Source: Haloplanus salinarum (GTDB taxonomy: Archaea; Halobacteriota; Halobacteria; Halobacteriales; Haloferacaceae). From it: DNA of 64,000 nucleotides. Positions 43,001 through 51,968 of this stretch are shown piece by piece (the stretch's first letter is position 1; each line of letters opens with the position of its first letter). The DNA lies in assembly GCF_024498175.1 (NCBI RefSeq), contig NZ_CP101823.1:3044987-3108986 (forward strand). Reading direction: 5' to 3'. Below the pieces are notes generated by a model that searched no databases, was not told where the DNA came from, and saw only the letters and a list, made by a program, of their open reading frames with translations. Made by a program: the position numbers and the translations under genes.

Positions 43001-44584
43001 ATGACACGAGACAACCCGGAGAACACGGCGGACTCGACTCAGGCGACCGACGGCGGGAGCGACACCGCAAGCGGCGCGGACGACGTGGCGCTCGACCCCT
43101 GGGGCTCCTCCACCGTCTCCGACTACCGCAAGCTGTTCGAGGAGTTCGGCATCGAGGCCTTCGACGAGGTGCTCGGCGAGGTGCCCGAACCCCACTACCT
43201 GATGCGCCGGGGCGTCATCTTCGGCCATCGCGACTACCGCCCCGTGGCCCGGGCGCTCCGCGAGGGCGAGGACGCGGCCGTCCTCTCGGGCTTCATGCCC
43301 ACCGGCGACCCCCACATCGGCCACAAACTCGTCTTCGACGAGATCATCTGGCACCAGGAGCGGGGTGCCGACGCCTACGGCCTGATCGCCGACCTCGAGG
43401 CCCACAGCGCCCGCGGCCTCTCGTGGGACGAGATCGACGAACACGCCCGCGACTACCTGCTCTCCCTGCTCGCGCTCGGCTTCGACCCCGAGGAGGGCGA
43501 ACTCTACCGGCAGTCGACCAACCGCGAGGTGCAGGACCTCGCGTTCGAACTCGGATCGAACGCTCGCTTCGCGGAGTTCGAGGGCATCTACGGCTTCGAC
43601 GGCGAGACCTCCGTCTCCCACATGCAGTCGGTGGTCACGCAGATGGCGGACATCCTCTACCCCCAGTTGGAGGAGCCGAAGCCGACGGTCATCCCCGTCG
43701 GGCCGGACCAGGACCCACACATGCGCCTCGCGCGGGACGTGGCCGCCCGGATGCGCTACTTCAAGGTGACCGAGGCGTACGCCTCCTTCGAGGCCGACGC
43801 CGGCGAGCGCGACCACCTGGCGGCGGCGTACGCCGCTCTGTCCGACGATTCGGACGCCCCCGTGCGCTGTGTGGACGCCGCCGACTGGCTCGACGCCGAG
43901 ATGGCGCCCGACGCCGACCGCGACGCCGCCATCGAGAAACTCCGGGAGGCCGGCAAGGAACCGCTCCGCCCCCGCGTTCGCTTCCTCGACCGCAACGCCA
44001 CCGACGCGGCCTTCGACGCCCTGATCGAGGCGGTGCCGGGCGAGAAGCGCCGCTACGACGAACACGTCGACGCCTTCGACATGGACCGCGCGGCCGCCGA
44101 GGAACTGGCCCGCGAGGTGGAGGTCGACCACGGCGGCTTCGGTTTCCTGCCGCCCTCATCCATCTACCACCGGTTCATGACCGGGCTGACCGGCGGGAAG
44201 ATGTCGTCGTCGGTACCCGCCTCCCACATCTCCCTGCTCGACGACCCCGAGGACGGCTACGACAAGGTGAAGGCGGCGACGACGGGCGGCCGGGAGACGG
44301 CCGAAAAGCAGCGCGAACTCGGCGGCGAGGCCGACGAGTGTCCCGTCTACGAACTGTACGCCTACCTGCTCGCGGGCGACGACGACGAGTTCGCGACCGA
44401 GGTGTACGAGGAGTGTGTCGGCGGCGAGCGGCTTTGTGGCGGCTGCAAGGAGCAGGCCGCCGAACTCATGCGCGAGTTCCTCGAAGACCACCAGGAGAAA
44501 CGCGCGGAGGTTGCGGACCTGCTCGACGACCTGGATATCGACCTCGACGCCGACCGTCGCGGCGTGCCCGGCGACGGCCACTGA
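43001..44584 (+). CDS. trpS: Tryptophan--tRNA ligase
   Basis: A 527-residue class I aminoacyl-tRNA synthetase. The HIGH motif reads PHIGHK in SGFMPTGDPHIGHKLVFDEI, and the second signature is KMSSS in TGGKMSSSVPASHI. The N-terminal 35 residues are an acidic extension, and an inserted segment of about 70 residues (DAGERDHLAAAYAALSDDSD onwards) is a haloarchaeal feature of the central region. It is co-transcribed with endA, which matures intron-bearing tRNA-Trp, so the pair couples splicing and charging. Confidence 0.94.
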   Translation: MTRDNPENTADSTQATDGGSDTASGADDVALDPWGSSTVSDYRKLFEEFGIEAFDEVLGEVPEPHYLMRRGVIFGHRDYRPVARALREGEDAAVLSGFMPTGDPHIGHKLVFDEIIWHQERGADAYGLIADLEAHSARGLSWDEIDEHARDYLLSLLALGFDPEEGELYRQSTNREVQDLAFELGSNARFAEFEGIYGFDGETSVSHMQSVVTQMADILYPQLEEPKPTVIPVGPDQDPHMRLARDVAARMRYFKVTEAYASFEADAGERDHLAAAYAALSDDSDAPVRCVDAADWLDAEMAPDADRDAAIEKLREAGKEPLRPRVRFLDRNATDAAFDALIEAVPGEKRRYDEHVDAFDMDRAAAEELAREVEVDHGGFGFLPPSSIYHRFMTGLTGGKMSSSVPASHISLLDDPEDGYDKVKAATTGGRETAEKQRELGGEADECPVYELYAYLLAGDDDEFATEVYEECVGGERLCGGCKEQAAELMREFLEDHQEKRAEVADLLDDLDIDLDADRRGVPGDGH

Positions 44585-44637
44585 CCGGCGCCCCGGCTTG
44601 CAGAACGCTTTTGCCCCACGGCCCGAATCGAACGGGT

Positions 44638-44718
44638 ATGGCGACCGAACCCGCCACGACCGACACGCTCGCCCGCGAAGCGACCGCGTCCGGGTTCGGC
44701 TTCTTTTTCGCCCTCTGA
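44638..44718 (+). CDS. Phe-rich leader peptide upstream of pheST
   Basis: An ATG at 44638 opens a 26-residue frame, too short for most gene finders, whose last seven residues are F-G-F-F-F-A-L (codons TTC GGC TTC TTT TTC GCC CTC TGA). It lies 107 bp before pheS, the gene for the enzyme that charges tRNA-Phe. A TATA-like GCTTTTGCC lies about 30 bp upstream. A run of the cognate amino acid just before the stop of a leader peptide is the hallmark of ribosome-mediated attenuation in bacteria. Chance cannot be excluded, but four Phe in five codons next to pheS in GC-rich DNA is very unlikely. Confidence 0.7.
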   Translation: MATEPATTDTLAREATASGFGFFFAL

Positions 44719-44728
44719 GACGGTGGCC

Positions 44729-44777
44729 GGCGGACTCCGCCCGCGGCGGGCGGACGAAATCGGCCCGCTCGGCGGGC
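44729..44777 (+). promoter_or_regulatory. Alternating hairpins between the Phe leader and pheS
   Basis: Just after the leader stop, TCCGCCCG (44736-44743) pairs with CGGGCGGA (44747-44754), and GCCCGC (44763-44768) pairs with GCGGGC (44772-44777). Competing pairings exist: GGCGG (44729-44733) with CCGCC (44737-44741), and the GCGGGC within 44746-44752 with GCCCGC (44763-44768). A ribosome stalled at the Phe codons would favour one set. There is no U-run after either hairpin, so the switch may act on translation or read-through rather than as a classical terminator. Confidence 0.55.
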
Positions 44778-44825
44778 AACGCTTCGGAACCCCTAACTGA
44801 CCGGCTCGGATGCACGTGAACAAGA

Positions 44826-46370
44826 ATGCGACTCCCGGACTCACAGGTCGCGGTGTTGGAAGCCGCGAGCGCGACGGAGGAACTGACGATCGAACGGTTG
44901 AGCGAGGAGACGGGGCTGAAACCGGAGACGGTGACCGGCGCCGCCTTCGACCTCGAGGATGCGGGACTGGTCGCGGTGTCGACCGCCGAAACCGTCTCCC
45001 ACGAGGTGTCCGACGAGGGCGAGACGTACGCCGAGGCCGGCCTCCCCGAGGTCCGCCTCTACCGCGCCGCGCTCTCGGCCGGGGCCGACGACGCCGCCGT
45101 CTCGCTCGGCGAGGTCATCGGCGCGGCGGACCTCGACGGCCCCGAGGTGGACATCGCCCTCGCCAACTACGCCCGCAAGGGGTACGGCGACGTCGACTCG
45201 GGCGAGATCACGGCCGACCCGGACGCCGACCCTGACGCCGACCCGGAGGCGACGGCGCTCGCGTCGCTCGTCGATGGCGAGGAGCCACGCTCCTCGGGAA
45301 GCCGGCCGCAGGCCGGCGAGTCGGTCGAGGCGTCCGATGCGCTCGATCAACTCGTCCGGCGCGGACTCGTCGACCGGCGGGAGCGGGCCGTCCGCTCGGT
45401 CGTCCTCACCGACGAGGGCGTGACCGCGCTGATGGAGGGCGTCGAGGCGGCCGAGACGGTCGACCGCCTCACCCCCGAGATGCTCGCCTCCGGCGAGTGG
45501 CGCGACGCCGAGTTCGCCGACTACAACGTCGAGGCCGACGCCCCCGCGGAGCGTGGCGGCAAGGTCCACATCCTCCGACAGACCGCCGAGCGCGTGAAGG
45601 ACACCCTCGTCGGGATGGGCTTCCGGGAGATGGACGGTCCCCACGCCGACGCGGAGTTCTGGATCAACGACTGTCTGTTCATGCCACAGGACCACCCGGC
45701 GCGCACCCACTGGGACCAGTTCGCGCTCGACGTGCCGCCGATGCGGGACATCCCCGAGGACCTGCTGGATCGCGTCCGCTCGGCCCACCTCGAGGGCGTC
45801 GGCGACGACGGGCAGGGGTACCACTCCCCGTGGACCGAGGAGGTCGCCCGCGAGGTCGACCTCCGGGGTCACACCACCTCGCTGTCCATGCGCTATCTCT
45901 CGGGCAACGAGATCGGCGACCTCGAACCTCCGGAGCGCTTCTTCAGCGTCGAGAAGGTGTATCGCAACGACACGCTCGATCCGACCCACCTGCTCGAGTT
46001 CTTCCAGATCGAGGGCTGGGTGATGGCCGAGGACCTCTCGGTGCGGGACCTGATGGGCACCTTCGAGGAGTTCTACCAGCAGTTCGGGATCACCGACCTG
46101 CAGTTCAAGCCACATTACAACCCCTACACCGAGCCGTCCTTCGAACTGTTCGGCACCCACCCCGAGACCGGGGAGCTCATCGAGATCGGCAACAGCGGGA
46201 TGTTCCGCGAGGAGGTCCTCCGGCCTCTCGGCGTCGAGTGTGACGTGATGGCCTGGGGACTGGCGCTCGAACGACTCCTGATGCTCATGTACGGCTTCGA
46301 CGACATCCGCGACGTCCACGGGACGCTCTGTGACCTCGACCTCCTGCGGAACACGGAGGTGTTGCACTGA
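44826..46370 (+). CDS. pheS: Phenylalanine--tRNA ligase, alpha subunit
   Basis: A 514-residue class II synthetase subunit. The N-terminal 100 residues are a winged-helix (EELTIERLSEETGLKPETVTG) typical of archaeal and eukaryotic PheS. The catalytic core has motif 2 around RFFSVEKVYRNDTLDPTH and motif 3 in VMAWGLALERLLMLMYG. A hairpin-coding insert at 45278-45317 adds a Ser/Gly/Pro-rich loop between the N-terminal region and core. Its stop shares one base with the pheT start (TGATG). Expression is probably controlled by the Phe-rich leader upstream. Confidence 0.96.
   Translation: MRLPDSQVAVLEAASATEELTIERLSEETGLKPETVTGAAFDLEDAGLVAVSTAETVSHEVSDEGETYAEAGLPEVRLYRAALSAGADDAAVSLGEVIGAADLDGPEVDIALANYARKGYGDVDSGEITADPDADPDADPEATALASLVDGEEPRSSGSRPQAGESVEASDALDQLVRRGLVDRRERAVRSVVLTDEGVTALMEGVEAAETVDRLTPEMLASGEWRDAEFADYNVEADAPAERGGKVHILRQTAERVKDTLVGMGFREMDGPHADAEFWINDCLFMPQDHPARTHWDQFALDVPPMRDIPEDLLDRVRSAHLEGVGDDGQGYHSPWTEEVAREVDLRGHTTSLSMRYLSGNEIGDLEPPERFFSVEKVYRNDTLDPTHLLEFFQIEGWVMAEDLSVRDLMGTFEEFYQQFGITDLQFKPHYNPYTEPSFELFGTHPETGELIEIGNSGMFREEVLRPLGVECDVMAWGLALERLLMLMYGFDDIRDVHGTLCDLDLLRNTEVLH
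45278..45317 (+). repeat. Double-hairpin insert inside pheS
   Basis: CGAGGAGC (45278-45285) pairs with GCTCCTCG (45289-45296), and GCCGGCC (45301-45307) pairs with GGCCGGC (45311-45317). Read in frame it gives EEPRSSGSRPQAGE, a low-complexity loop unlike the surrounding sequence. It looks like a palindromic element inserted without breaking the frame. Confidence 0.55.
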
Positions 46371-48082
46371 TGCCGGTCGTCGACGTCGACCCCGACGAAC
46401 TCCGGCAGCTGACGGGTCACGACGAGAAGAGCGACGAGGCGCTCAAGGAGGACCTGTTCGCCCTCGGACTGGAGTTCGAGGGCGAGACGGAGGACGGAAA
46501 GCTCCAACTGGAGTTCGGCCCCGACCGCCTCGACCGCCTCTCCGTCGAGGGGGTCGCCCGCTCGCTGCGCTACCAGTACGGCGACGACCGCGGCGTCTAC
46601 GTCCCGAACACGAACGACCCCGACTGGACGATCGTCGTAGACGACTCGACGCCCGACGAGCGCCCCTACGTCACGGGCGCGGTGATCCGCGGCGTCGACC
46701 TGGACGACGACGCCCTCGACTCCCTGATCCAGCTCCAGGAGAAGCTCCACGCGACGATGGGTCGCAAGCGCGCCAAGGGCGCCATCGGCATCCACGACCT
46801 GACGATGCTGAAAGGCGCGGCCCACGGCGAAGACGGCGGCAACTCCATCACCTACCGCGGGGTCGCCCCCGATGGCGACCGGTTCGTCCCCCTCGATTCC
46901 GACCGGGAGATGACCCCGGCCGACGTCCTCGAGGACCACCCCACCGGCGAGACCTACGCCTCGCTGGTCGAGGAGTACGACCGCTATCCGGCGATCTACG
47001 ACGATATCGGCCTGTTCTCGTTCCCGCCGGTGATCAACGGCCGCCGGACCGAGGTGTCCACCGACTCCCGCGAGCTGTTCGTCGAGCTCACGGGGACCGA
47101 CCAGTGGACCATCGACCGGATGTGCAACGTCATCTGCTACGCGCTCGACGCGCGCGGTGCGACCGTCGAGGAGGTCGAGGTCGAGTACGCCGACGGCCGG
47201 CTGGTCCGCCCGGACTTCGAGGTGGACGAAAAGACCGTCGCCCACGAGCGCATCGAGGGGATGCTCGGCGTCGACCTCTCGGTCGAGGAGACGGTCGACC
47301 TGTTCGAGCGCTCGGGGCTCGGCGCCGAGCCGTCGGACGCCGACGCGGGCGTCACCTACGAGGTGTCGATCCCGCCGTACCGCACGGACGTCCTCCACCC
47401 GCTCGACCTGATCGACGACGTGGGGCGGGCCTACGGGTTCAACGACCTCGATCCCACCTATCCCGACGTCGCGACCGTCGGCGGTCGACACGAGCGCTCG
47501 GTCCACGAGGCTGCGGTCCGCACCTCGCTCGTCGGCCTGGGCTTCGAGGACCTGCTCAACTTCCATATGATCTCCGAGGCCGAGAACTACGACCGGATGG
47601 GCGTCGACTCCGGGACCGACGTCGTCGGCGGGGGCGAGCCGGTCACCATCACCGAGCCGTACAGCGAGGACTACACGATGCTCCGGACGTGGGCGCTCCC
47701 CTCCCTACTGATGGTCCTCGAGAACAACACCCACCGGGCCTACCCGCAGGACCTCGCGGAGGTCGGGCTGGCCGCCGTCGCCGACGACGGCGAGAACACC
47801 GGCGTCGCCGAGCGTCGTACCGTCGCGGGCGTGGTGGCCCGCAACGACGCCACCTACGAGGACGCCAAGGCGCGGCTGGCGGCGCTGTGTCACGACTTCG
47901 ACGCCGACCTGTCGACCCCCGCGACGACCCATCCGACGTTCATCGACGGCCGCGCGGCCGAGGTAGTGATCGACGGCGAGACCGTCGGCGTGATCGGCGA
48001 GGTACACCCGCGCGTGCTCGTCGAACACGACTTGGAGTTGCCCGTGGCGGCCTTCGAGTTCCGGCTGGACGCGCTGGCGTAG
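46370..48082 (+). CDS. pheT: Phenylalanine--tRNA ligase, beta subunit
   Basis: A 570-residue archaeal-type beta subunit, shorter than the bacterial one because the tRNA-binding and anticodon extensions are lacking. It has B3/B4 editing-domain sequences (including TGAVIRGVDLDDDALDSLIQLQEKLH and GRKRAKGAIGIHDL) and B5 (GVDLSVEETVDLFERSGLG) with VSIPPYRTDVLHPLDLIDDV. A C-terminal class II-like domain follows with ENNTHRAYPQDLAEVG. It forms the alpha2-beta2 enzyme with PheS and proofreads mischarged Tyr-tRNA. It is translationally coupled to pheS by TGATG. Confidence 0.96.
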   Translation: MPVVDVDPDELRQLTGHDEKSDEALKEDLFALGLEFEGETEDGKLQLEFGPDRLDRLSVEGVARSLRYQYGDDRGVYVPNTNDPDWTIVVDDSTPDERPYVTGAVIRGVDLDDDALDSLIQLQEKLHATMGRKRAKGAIGIHDLTMLKGAAHGEDGGNSITYRGVAPDGDRFVPLDSDREMTPADVLEDHPTGETYASLVEEYDRYPAIYDDIGLFSFPPVINGRRTEVSTDSRELFVELTGTDQWTIDRMCNVICYALDARGATVEEVEVEYADGRLVRPDFEVDEKTVAHERIEGMLGVDLSVEETVDLFERSGLGAEPSDADAGVTYEVSIPPYRTDVLHPLDLIDDVGRAYGFNDLDPTYPDVATVGGRHERSVHEAAVRTSLVGLGFEDLLNFHMISEAENYDRMGVDSGTDVVGGGEPVTITEPYSEDYTMLRTWALPSLLMVLENNTHRAYPQDLAEVGLAAVADDGENTGVAERRTVAGVVARNDATYEDAKARLAALCHDFDADLSTPATTHPTFIDGRAAEVVIDGETVGVIGEVHPRVLVEHDLELPVAAFEFRLDALA

Positions 48083-48083
48083 C

Positions 48084-48221
48084 TCAATACCGTTCGATAT
48101 CGACGCCGAGGCGTTCGAGCTCCGCGACGTTTCGCGCGGGACCCGGCTCGCCGACCACGCCGACGATGACGTCGCCGTCGGTGTTCGTCGACGCCGGGGG
48201 TGTCCATCCCGTCGAGCCGGC
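48084..48221 (-). pseudogene. Orphan 45-codon coding remnant without start
   Basis: Between pheT and valS, the minus strand is open from an in-frame TAG at 48222-48224 to a TGA at 48084-48086. It reads AGSTGWTPPASTNTDGDVIV, then GVVGEPGPARNVAELERLGV, then DIERY. Composition and codon use are those of a real haloarchaeal protein end, with a regular beta-alpha-beta pattern, but there is no ATG, and the only GTG would leave 24 residues. It looks like the truncated C-terminus of a lost gene. I do not recognise the parent. Confidence 0.5.
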
Positions 48222-48231
48222 CTAACCGAGG

Positions 48232-48239
48232 CGTTTAAC
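48232..48239 (+). promoter_or_regulatory. Probable TATA box of valS
   Basis: CGTTTAAC lies 31-38 bp upstream of ATG 48270, consistent with a very short leader. Confidence 0.45.
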
Positions 48240-48269
48240 ATCGGTCACTCCGGTAGCGTCACGCGAGCA

Positions 48270-50873
48270 ATGCCGAGCGGAGAATACGACCCGGAGACGG
48301 TCGAACGACAGTGGCAGGAGCGGTGGGTCGAGGAGGATCTCTACGCCTACGATGGCGAGGGGGCAGTAGATCCGGACACCGTCTTCTCCATCGACTCGCC
48401 GCCGCCGACGGTCTCCGGGAGCCTCCACTGGGGCCACGTCTACGGCTTCACCCTGCAGGACTTCGTCGCCCGGTACAACCGGATGCAGGGCAACGACGTG
48501 TTCTTCCCGTTCGGCTACGACGACAACGGCATCGCCTCCGAACGCCTCGCCGAGGGCGAACTCGAGGTGCAACACCAGGAGTACGACCGCGACGTCTTCC
48601 AGGAGATGTGTCGCGGCGTCTGTGCGAAATACGAGGCGGACTTCACGGAGAAGATGCAGGCGCTCGGCATCTCCATCGACTGGACCGAGACCTACCAGAC
48701 CATCGAGCCGCGGGTCCAACGTATCTCCCAGCTCTCCTTCATCGACCTCTACGAGCAGGGTCGGGAGTACCGCCAGCGGGCCCCCGCCATCTGGTGTCCG
48801 GACTGCGAGACGGCCATCTCGCAGGTCGAGATGGAGGACTCCGAACAGGATTCCCACTTCCACGACATCGCGTTCGAGGTGGCGGGGCGCGACGAGACTT
48901 TCACCATCTCCACGACCCGGCCCGAACTCCTGCCGGCCTGCGTGGCGGTCTTCGTCCACCCCGACGACGACGAGAACCAGTATCTCGTCGGCGAGGAGGC
49001 CGAGATTCCACTCTTCGGGCAGACCGTTCCGATCATCGCGGACGAACGCGTCGACATGGAGACGGGATCGGGGGTCGTGATGTGCTGTACGTTCGGCGAT
49101 CAGAACGACATCGAGTGGTACCAGGCCCACGACCTCGACCTGCGGATCGCCATCGACGAGTCGGGAACGATGACCGACGTGGCCGGGACGTACGAAGGTC
49201 TCTCGGCCGACGAGGCCCGCGAGGCCATCGTCGCCGACCTCGACGACGCCGGGGCGCTCCTGGACCGCTGGCCCATCTCCCACGTCGTCAACGTCCACGA
49301 GCGCTGCGGGACGGAAGTCGAATTCCTCGTCACCGAGCAGTGGTACGTCAAACTGCTCGACAAGACCGAGGAGTACCTCGAAGCCGGGCGGTCGATGGAC
49401 TGGTTCCCCGAGAAGATGTTCACACGGTACAAAAACTGGATCGAGGGGCTCCAGTGGGACTGGGCCATCTCCCGCCAGCGGTCGTCGGGCATCCCGTTCC
49501 CGGTGTGGTACTGTGAGGCCTGCGACACCGAGGTGATGGCCGACCGCGAGCAGTTGCCGGTCGATCCCCTCTCGGACGACCCACCGGTCGACGACTGTCC
49601 GGAGTGTGGCTGTGAGACGTTCGTCCCCGAGGACGACGTCTTCGACACGTGGGCTACCTCCTCGCTGACGCCGCTGATCAACGCCGGCTGGGAGTGGAAC
49701 GACGAGGCGGGCGAGATGGAGATCGAGCGCCCCGAACTCTATCCGATGGACGTGCGCCCGCAGGGTCACGACATCATCTCCTTCTGGCTGTTCCACACCG
49801 TCGTGAAGTGTTACGAACACACCGGCGAGGTACCCTTCGAGAGCGTCATGATCAACGGGATGGTGCTCGACGAGAACAGGGAGAAGATGTCGAAATCGAA
49901 GGGCAACGTCGTCGCGCCCGACGAGGTGCTGGAGGAGTTCCCGGTCGACGCTGCCCGCTACTGGGCCGCCGGGAGCGCCGTCGGCGACGACCTGCCGTAC
50001 AAGGAGAAGGGACTGCGTGCGGGCGAGCGCCTCATGCGCAAGCTCTGGAACGCGTCGAAACTCGTCGATGACCTCACCCCCGAGAAGCGACTCGGGCGGC
50101 CGGACCTCCGCGAGATCGATCGCTGGATGCTCGCGGAACTCGACGACCGGATCGAGACCGTCACCGAGCATTTCGAGCGTCGGGAGTTCTCGAAGGCCCG
50201 GGACAGCCTCCGCTCGTTCTTCTGGCACACGTTCTGTGACGACTACCTCGAGATCGCTAAACAGCGCCTGCACGACGGCGACGATCCCTCGGCGGCGTAC
50301 ACGCTCCAGGTCGCCCACCGGCGGTTCTGTAAGCTGTTCGCCCCGATCCTCGCACACGTCACCGAGGAGCTGTGGCGCGACATGTACAGCGAGGGCAGCG
50401 TCCACACGGCCGACTGGCCCGAACCGCTGGGCGTGGAGGCCGACCTCGCGGCCGGGGAGCGGGCGATGTCTGTCGTCGCCGCCCTGCGGAAGTACAAGAC
50501 CGACCACCAGCTGTCGATGAACGCCGACGTGGACGCGGTGCGGGTCTACGGCGACGTGGCGGCCTTCGCCGAGGACATCCGACGGGTCATGCACGTCGAC
50601 GAACTGGAGTCCGTCGCCGAGGACCCGCCGGTCGAGTCGGTCGTGACCGGCGTCGACCTCGATTACTCCCTGGTCGGTCCCGAGTTCGGGAACCGCGTCT
50701 CGGACATCGAGGCGGCCATCGCCGACGGCGACTACGAGGTCGTCGACGGCCACCTGCACGCCGCGGACGTCGAACTCGACCCCGAAATGTTCGAACTCGA
50801 AGCGGAACGGCGGTACACCGGCGACGGCGAGATGGTCGAGGCGGGCGAGACGGTCGTCATCGTCCGGAACTGA
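48270..50873 (+). CDS. valS: Valine--tRNA ligase
   Basis: An 867-residue class I synthetase. HWGH, the HIGH variant, is at residues 53-56. The CP1 editing domain follows, with STTRPELLPACVAVFVHP. The WCPDC, CEAC and CPECGC sequences give Cys pairs for zinc. The second signature is KMSKS in DENREKMSKSKGNVV. An anticodon-binding helical domain and a C-terminal beta-rich segment complete it. PPPTVSGSLHWGH marks valyl rather than isoleucyl specificity. Its stop is adjacent to that of the convergent pyrD. Confidence 0.96.
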   Translation: MPSGEYDPETVERQWQERWVEEDLYAYDGEGAVDPDTVFSIDSPPPTVSGSLHWGHVYGFTLQDFVARYNRMQGNDVFFPFGYDDNGIASERLAEGELEVQHQEYDRDVFQEMCRGVCAKYEADFTEKMQALGISIDWTETYQTIEPRVQRISQLSFIDLYEQGREYRQRAPAIWCPDCETAISQVEMEDSEQDSHFHDIAFEVAGRDETFTISTTRPELLPACVAVFVHPDDDENQYLVGEEAEIPLFGQTVPIIADERVDMETGSGVVMCCTFGDQNDIEWYQAHDLDLRIAIDESGTMTDVAGTYEGLSADEAREAIVADLDDAGALLDRWPISHVVNVHERCGTEVEFLVTEQWYVKLLDKTEEYLEAGRSMDWFPEKMFTRYKNWIEGLQWDWAISRQRSSGIPFPVWYCEACDTEVMADREQLPVDPLSDDPPVDDCPECGCETFVPEDDVFDTWATSSLTPLINAGWEWNDEAGEMEIERPELYPMDVRPQGHDIISFWLFHTVVKCYEHTGEVPFESVMINGMVLDENREKMSKSKGNVVAPDEVLEEFPVDAARYWAAGSAVGDDLPYKEKGLRAGERLMRKLWNASKLVDDLTPEKRLGRPDLREIDRWMLAELDDRIETVTEHFERREFSKARDSLRSFFWHTFCDDYLEIAKQRLHDGDDPSAAYTLQVAHRRFCKLFAPILAHVTEELWRDMYSEGSVHTADWPEPLGVEADLAAGERAMSVVAALRKYKTDHQLSMNADVDAVRVYGDVAAFAEDIRRVMHVDELESVAEDPPVESVVTGVDLDYSLVGPEFGNRVSDIEAAIADGDYEVVDGHLHAADVELDPEMFELEAERRYTGDGEMVEAGETVVIVRN

Positions 50874-51929
50874 TCACAGGTCGGCGCCGACGGCCGCCTC
50901 GACGGAGTCGAAGCCGTCCCGTTCCAACAGGTCGCACAGTCCGCGATTGATATCGTGAGCGAGGCTCGGCCCCTCGTAGACCAGTCCCGTGTACAACTGA
51001 ACGACGCTCGCGCCCGCACGGATCTTCCGGTACGCGCCTTCGGCGTCGGTGATCCCGCCGACGCCGACGACCGGGACGTCGGTCCGCTCGGCGATGAACC
51101 CGACCATCCCGGTCGCGCGCTCCTCGATGGGCTTGCCCGAGAGGCCGCCCCGTTCCGCCCGGTTCGGGTTCTGCAGGCCGTCCGGACGGTCGACGGTGGT
51201 GTTGGTCGCGACCACTCCGTCCAGGTCCAGGTCGTCGACGACTGCCAGCGCCTCGTCGATGGCCGGGCCCGCCAGATCCGGGGAGAGTTTCACCAACAGC
51301 GGTGCGGCGCCGGCGTCGACGAGGCCGCCGAGGATGCGCTCCAACGACTCGCGGTGCTGGAGTTCGCGCAGGCCGGGGGTGTTCGGACTGGAGACGTTCA
51401 CGACGAAGTAGTCGCCTGCGTCGGCGACCCGGTCGTAGGTGTAGCGGTAGTCGTCGGCCGCGTCGGCCAGGGGCGTCGACTTCGACTTGCCGATGTTGAT
51501 CCCGACGGGGGCGTCGGGCAGGTCGGCGGTCGCGAGTCGCGCGCCGATCCGGTCGGCGCCCTCGTTGTTGAACCCCATCCGATTGATCAGTGCGCCGTCC
51601 TCGGGGAGCCGAAAGAGCCGCGGTCGGGCGTTGCCCGGTTGCCGTTCGGCCGTGACGCCGCCGACCTCGACGTGGCCGAACCCGAGCGCCGTCAGGATCG
51701 ACGGCAGTTCGGCGTTCTTGTCGAAGCCGGCGGCGACCCCGACCGGGTTGTCGAAGTCGAGTCCGAACGCCTCGGTCCGCAGGCGGTCGTCGTCGACGAC
51801 GTACCGTCCCCGGAGGCGGTCCTCGACGCTCGTTCCCTGGGCGGCGTGGAGCAGTCGGTGCGTGGCCCGGTGTGCCGTCTCCGCGGGCAGCGCGAACAGG
51901 AGCGGCTTACACAGGTCGTAGGCCCTCAT
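50874..51929 (-). CDS. pyrD: Dihydroorotate dehydrogenase (quinone), class 2
   Basis: A 351-residue FMN enzyme of pyrimidine synthesis. The N-terminal helical extension (YDLCKPLLFALPAETAHRAT) that binds membrane and quinone identifies class 2. FMN and orotate sites are visible: NPVGVAAGFDKNAEL, INRMGFNNEGA, NVSSPNTPGLRELQ with the catalytic Ser, and the phosphate loop VVGVGGITDAEGA. It is convergent with valS and follows a small AbrB-like gene after 39 bp. Confidence 0.95.
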   Translation of the reverse strand: MRAYDLCKPLLFALPAETAHRATHRLLHAAQGTSVEDRLRGRYVVDDDRLRTEAFGLDFDNPVGVAAGFDKNAELPSILTALGFGHVEVGGVTAERQPGNARPRLFRLPEDGALINRMGFNNEGADRIGARLATADLPDAPVGINIGKSKSTPLADAADDYRYTYDRVADAGDYFVVNVSSPNTPGLRELQHRESLERILGGLVDAGAAPLLVKLSPDLAGPAIDEALAVVDDLDLDGVVATNTTVDRPDGLQNPNRAERGGLSGKPIEERATGMVGFIAERTDVPVVGVGGITDAEGAYRKIRAGASVVQLYTGLVYEGPSLAHDINRGLCDLLERDGFDSVEAAVGADL

Positions 51930-51968
51930 CGCCCCGTCCTTCCGTTGCCGTCGATGTCGGTCATCGGT

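Noticed and set aside
47705-48241. A 178-codon minus-strand frame over the pheT 3' end.
   Set aside because: It is mostly antisense to pheT; only the 45-codon piece in another frame (48084-48221) has protein character.
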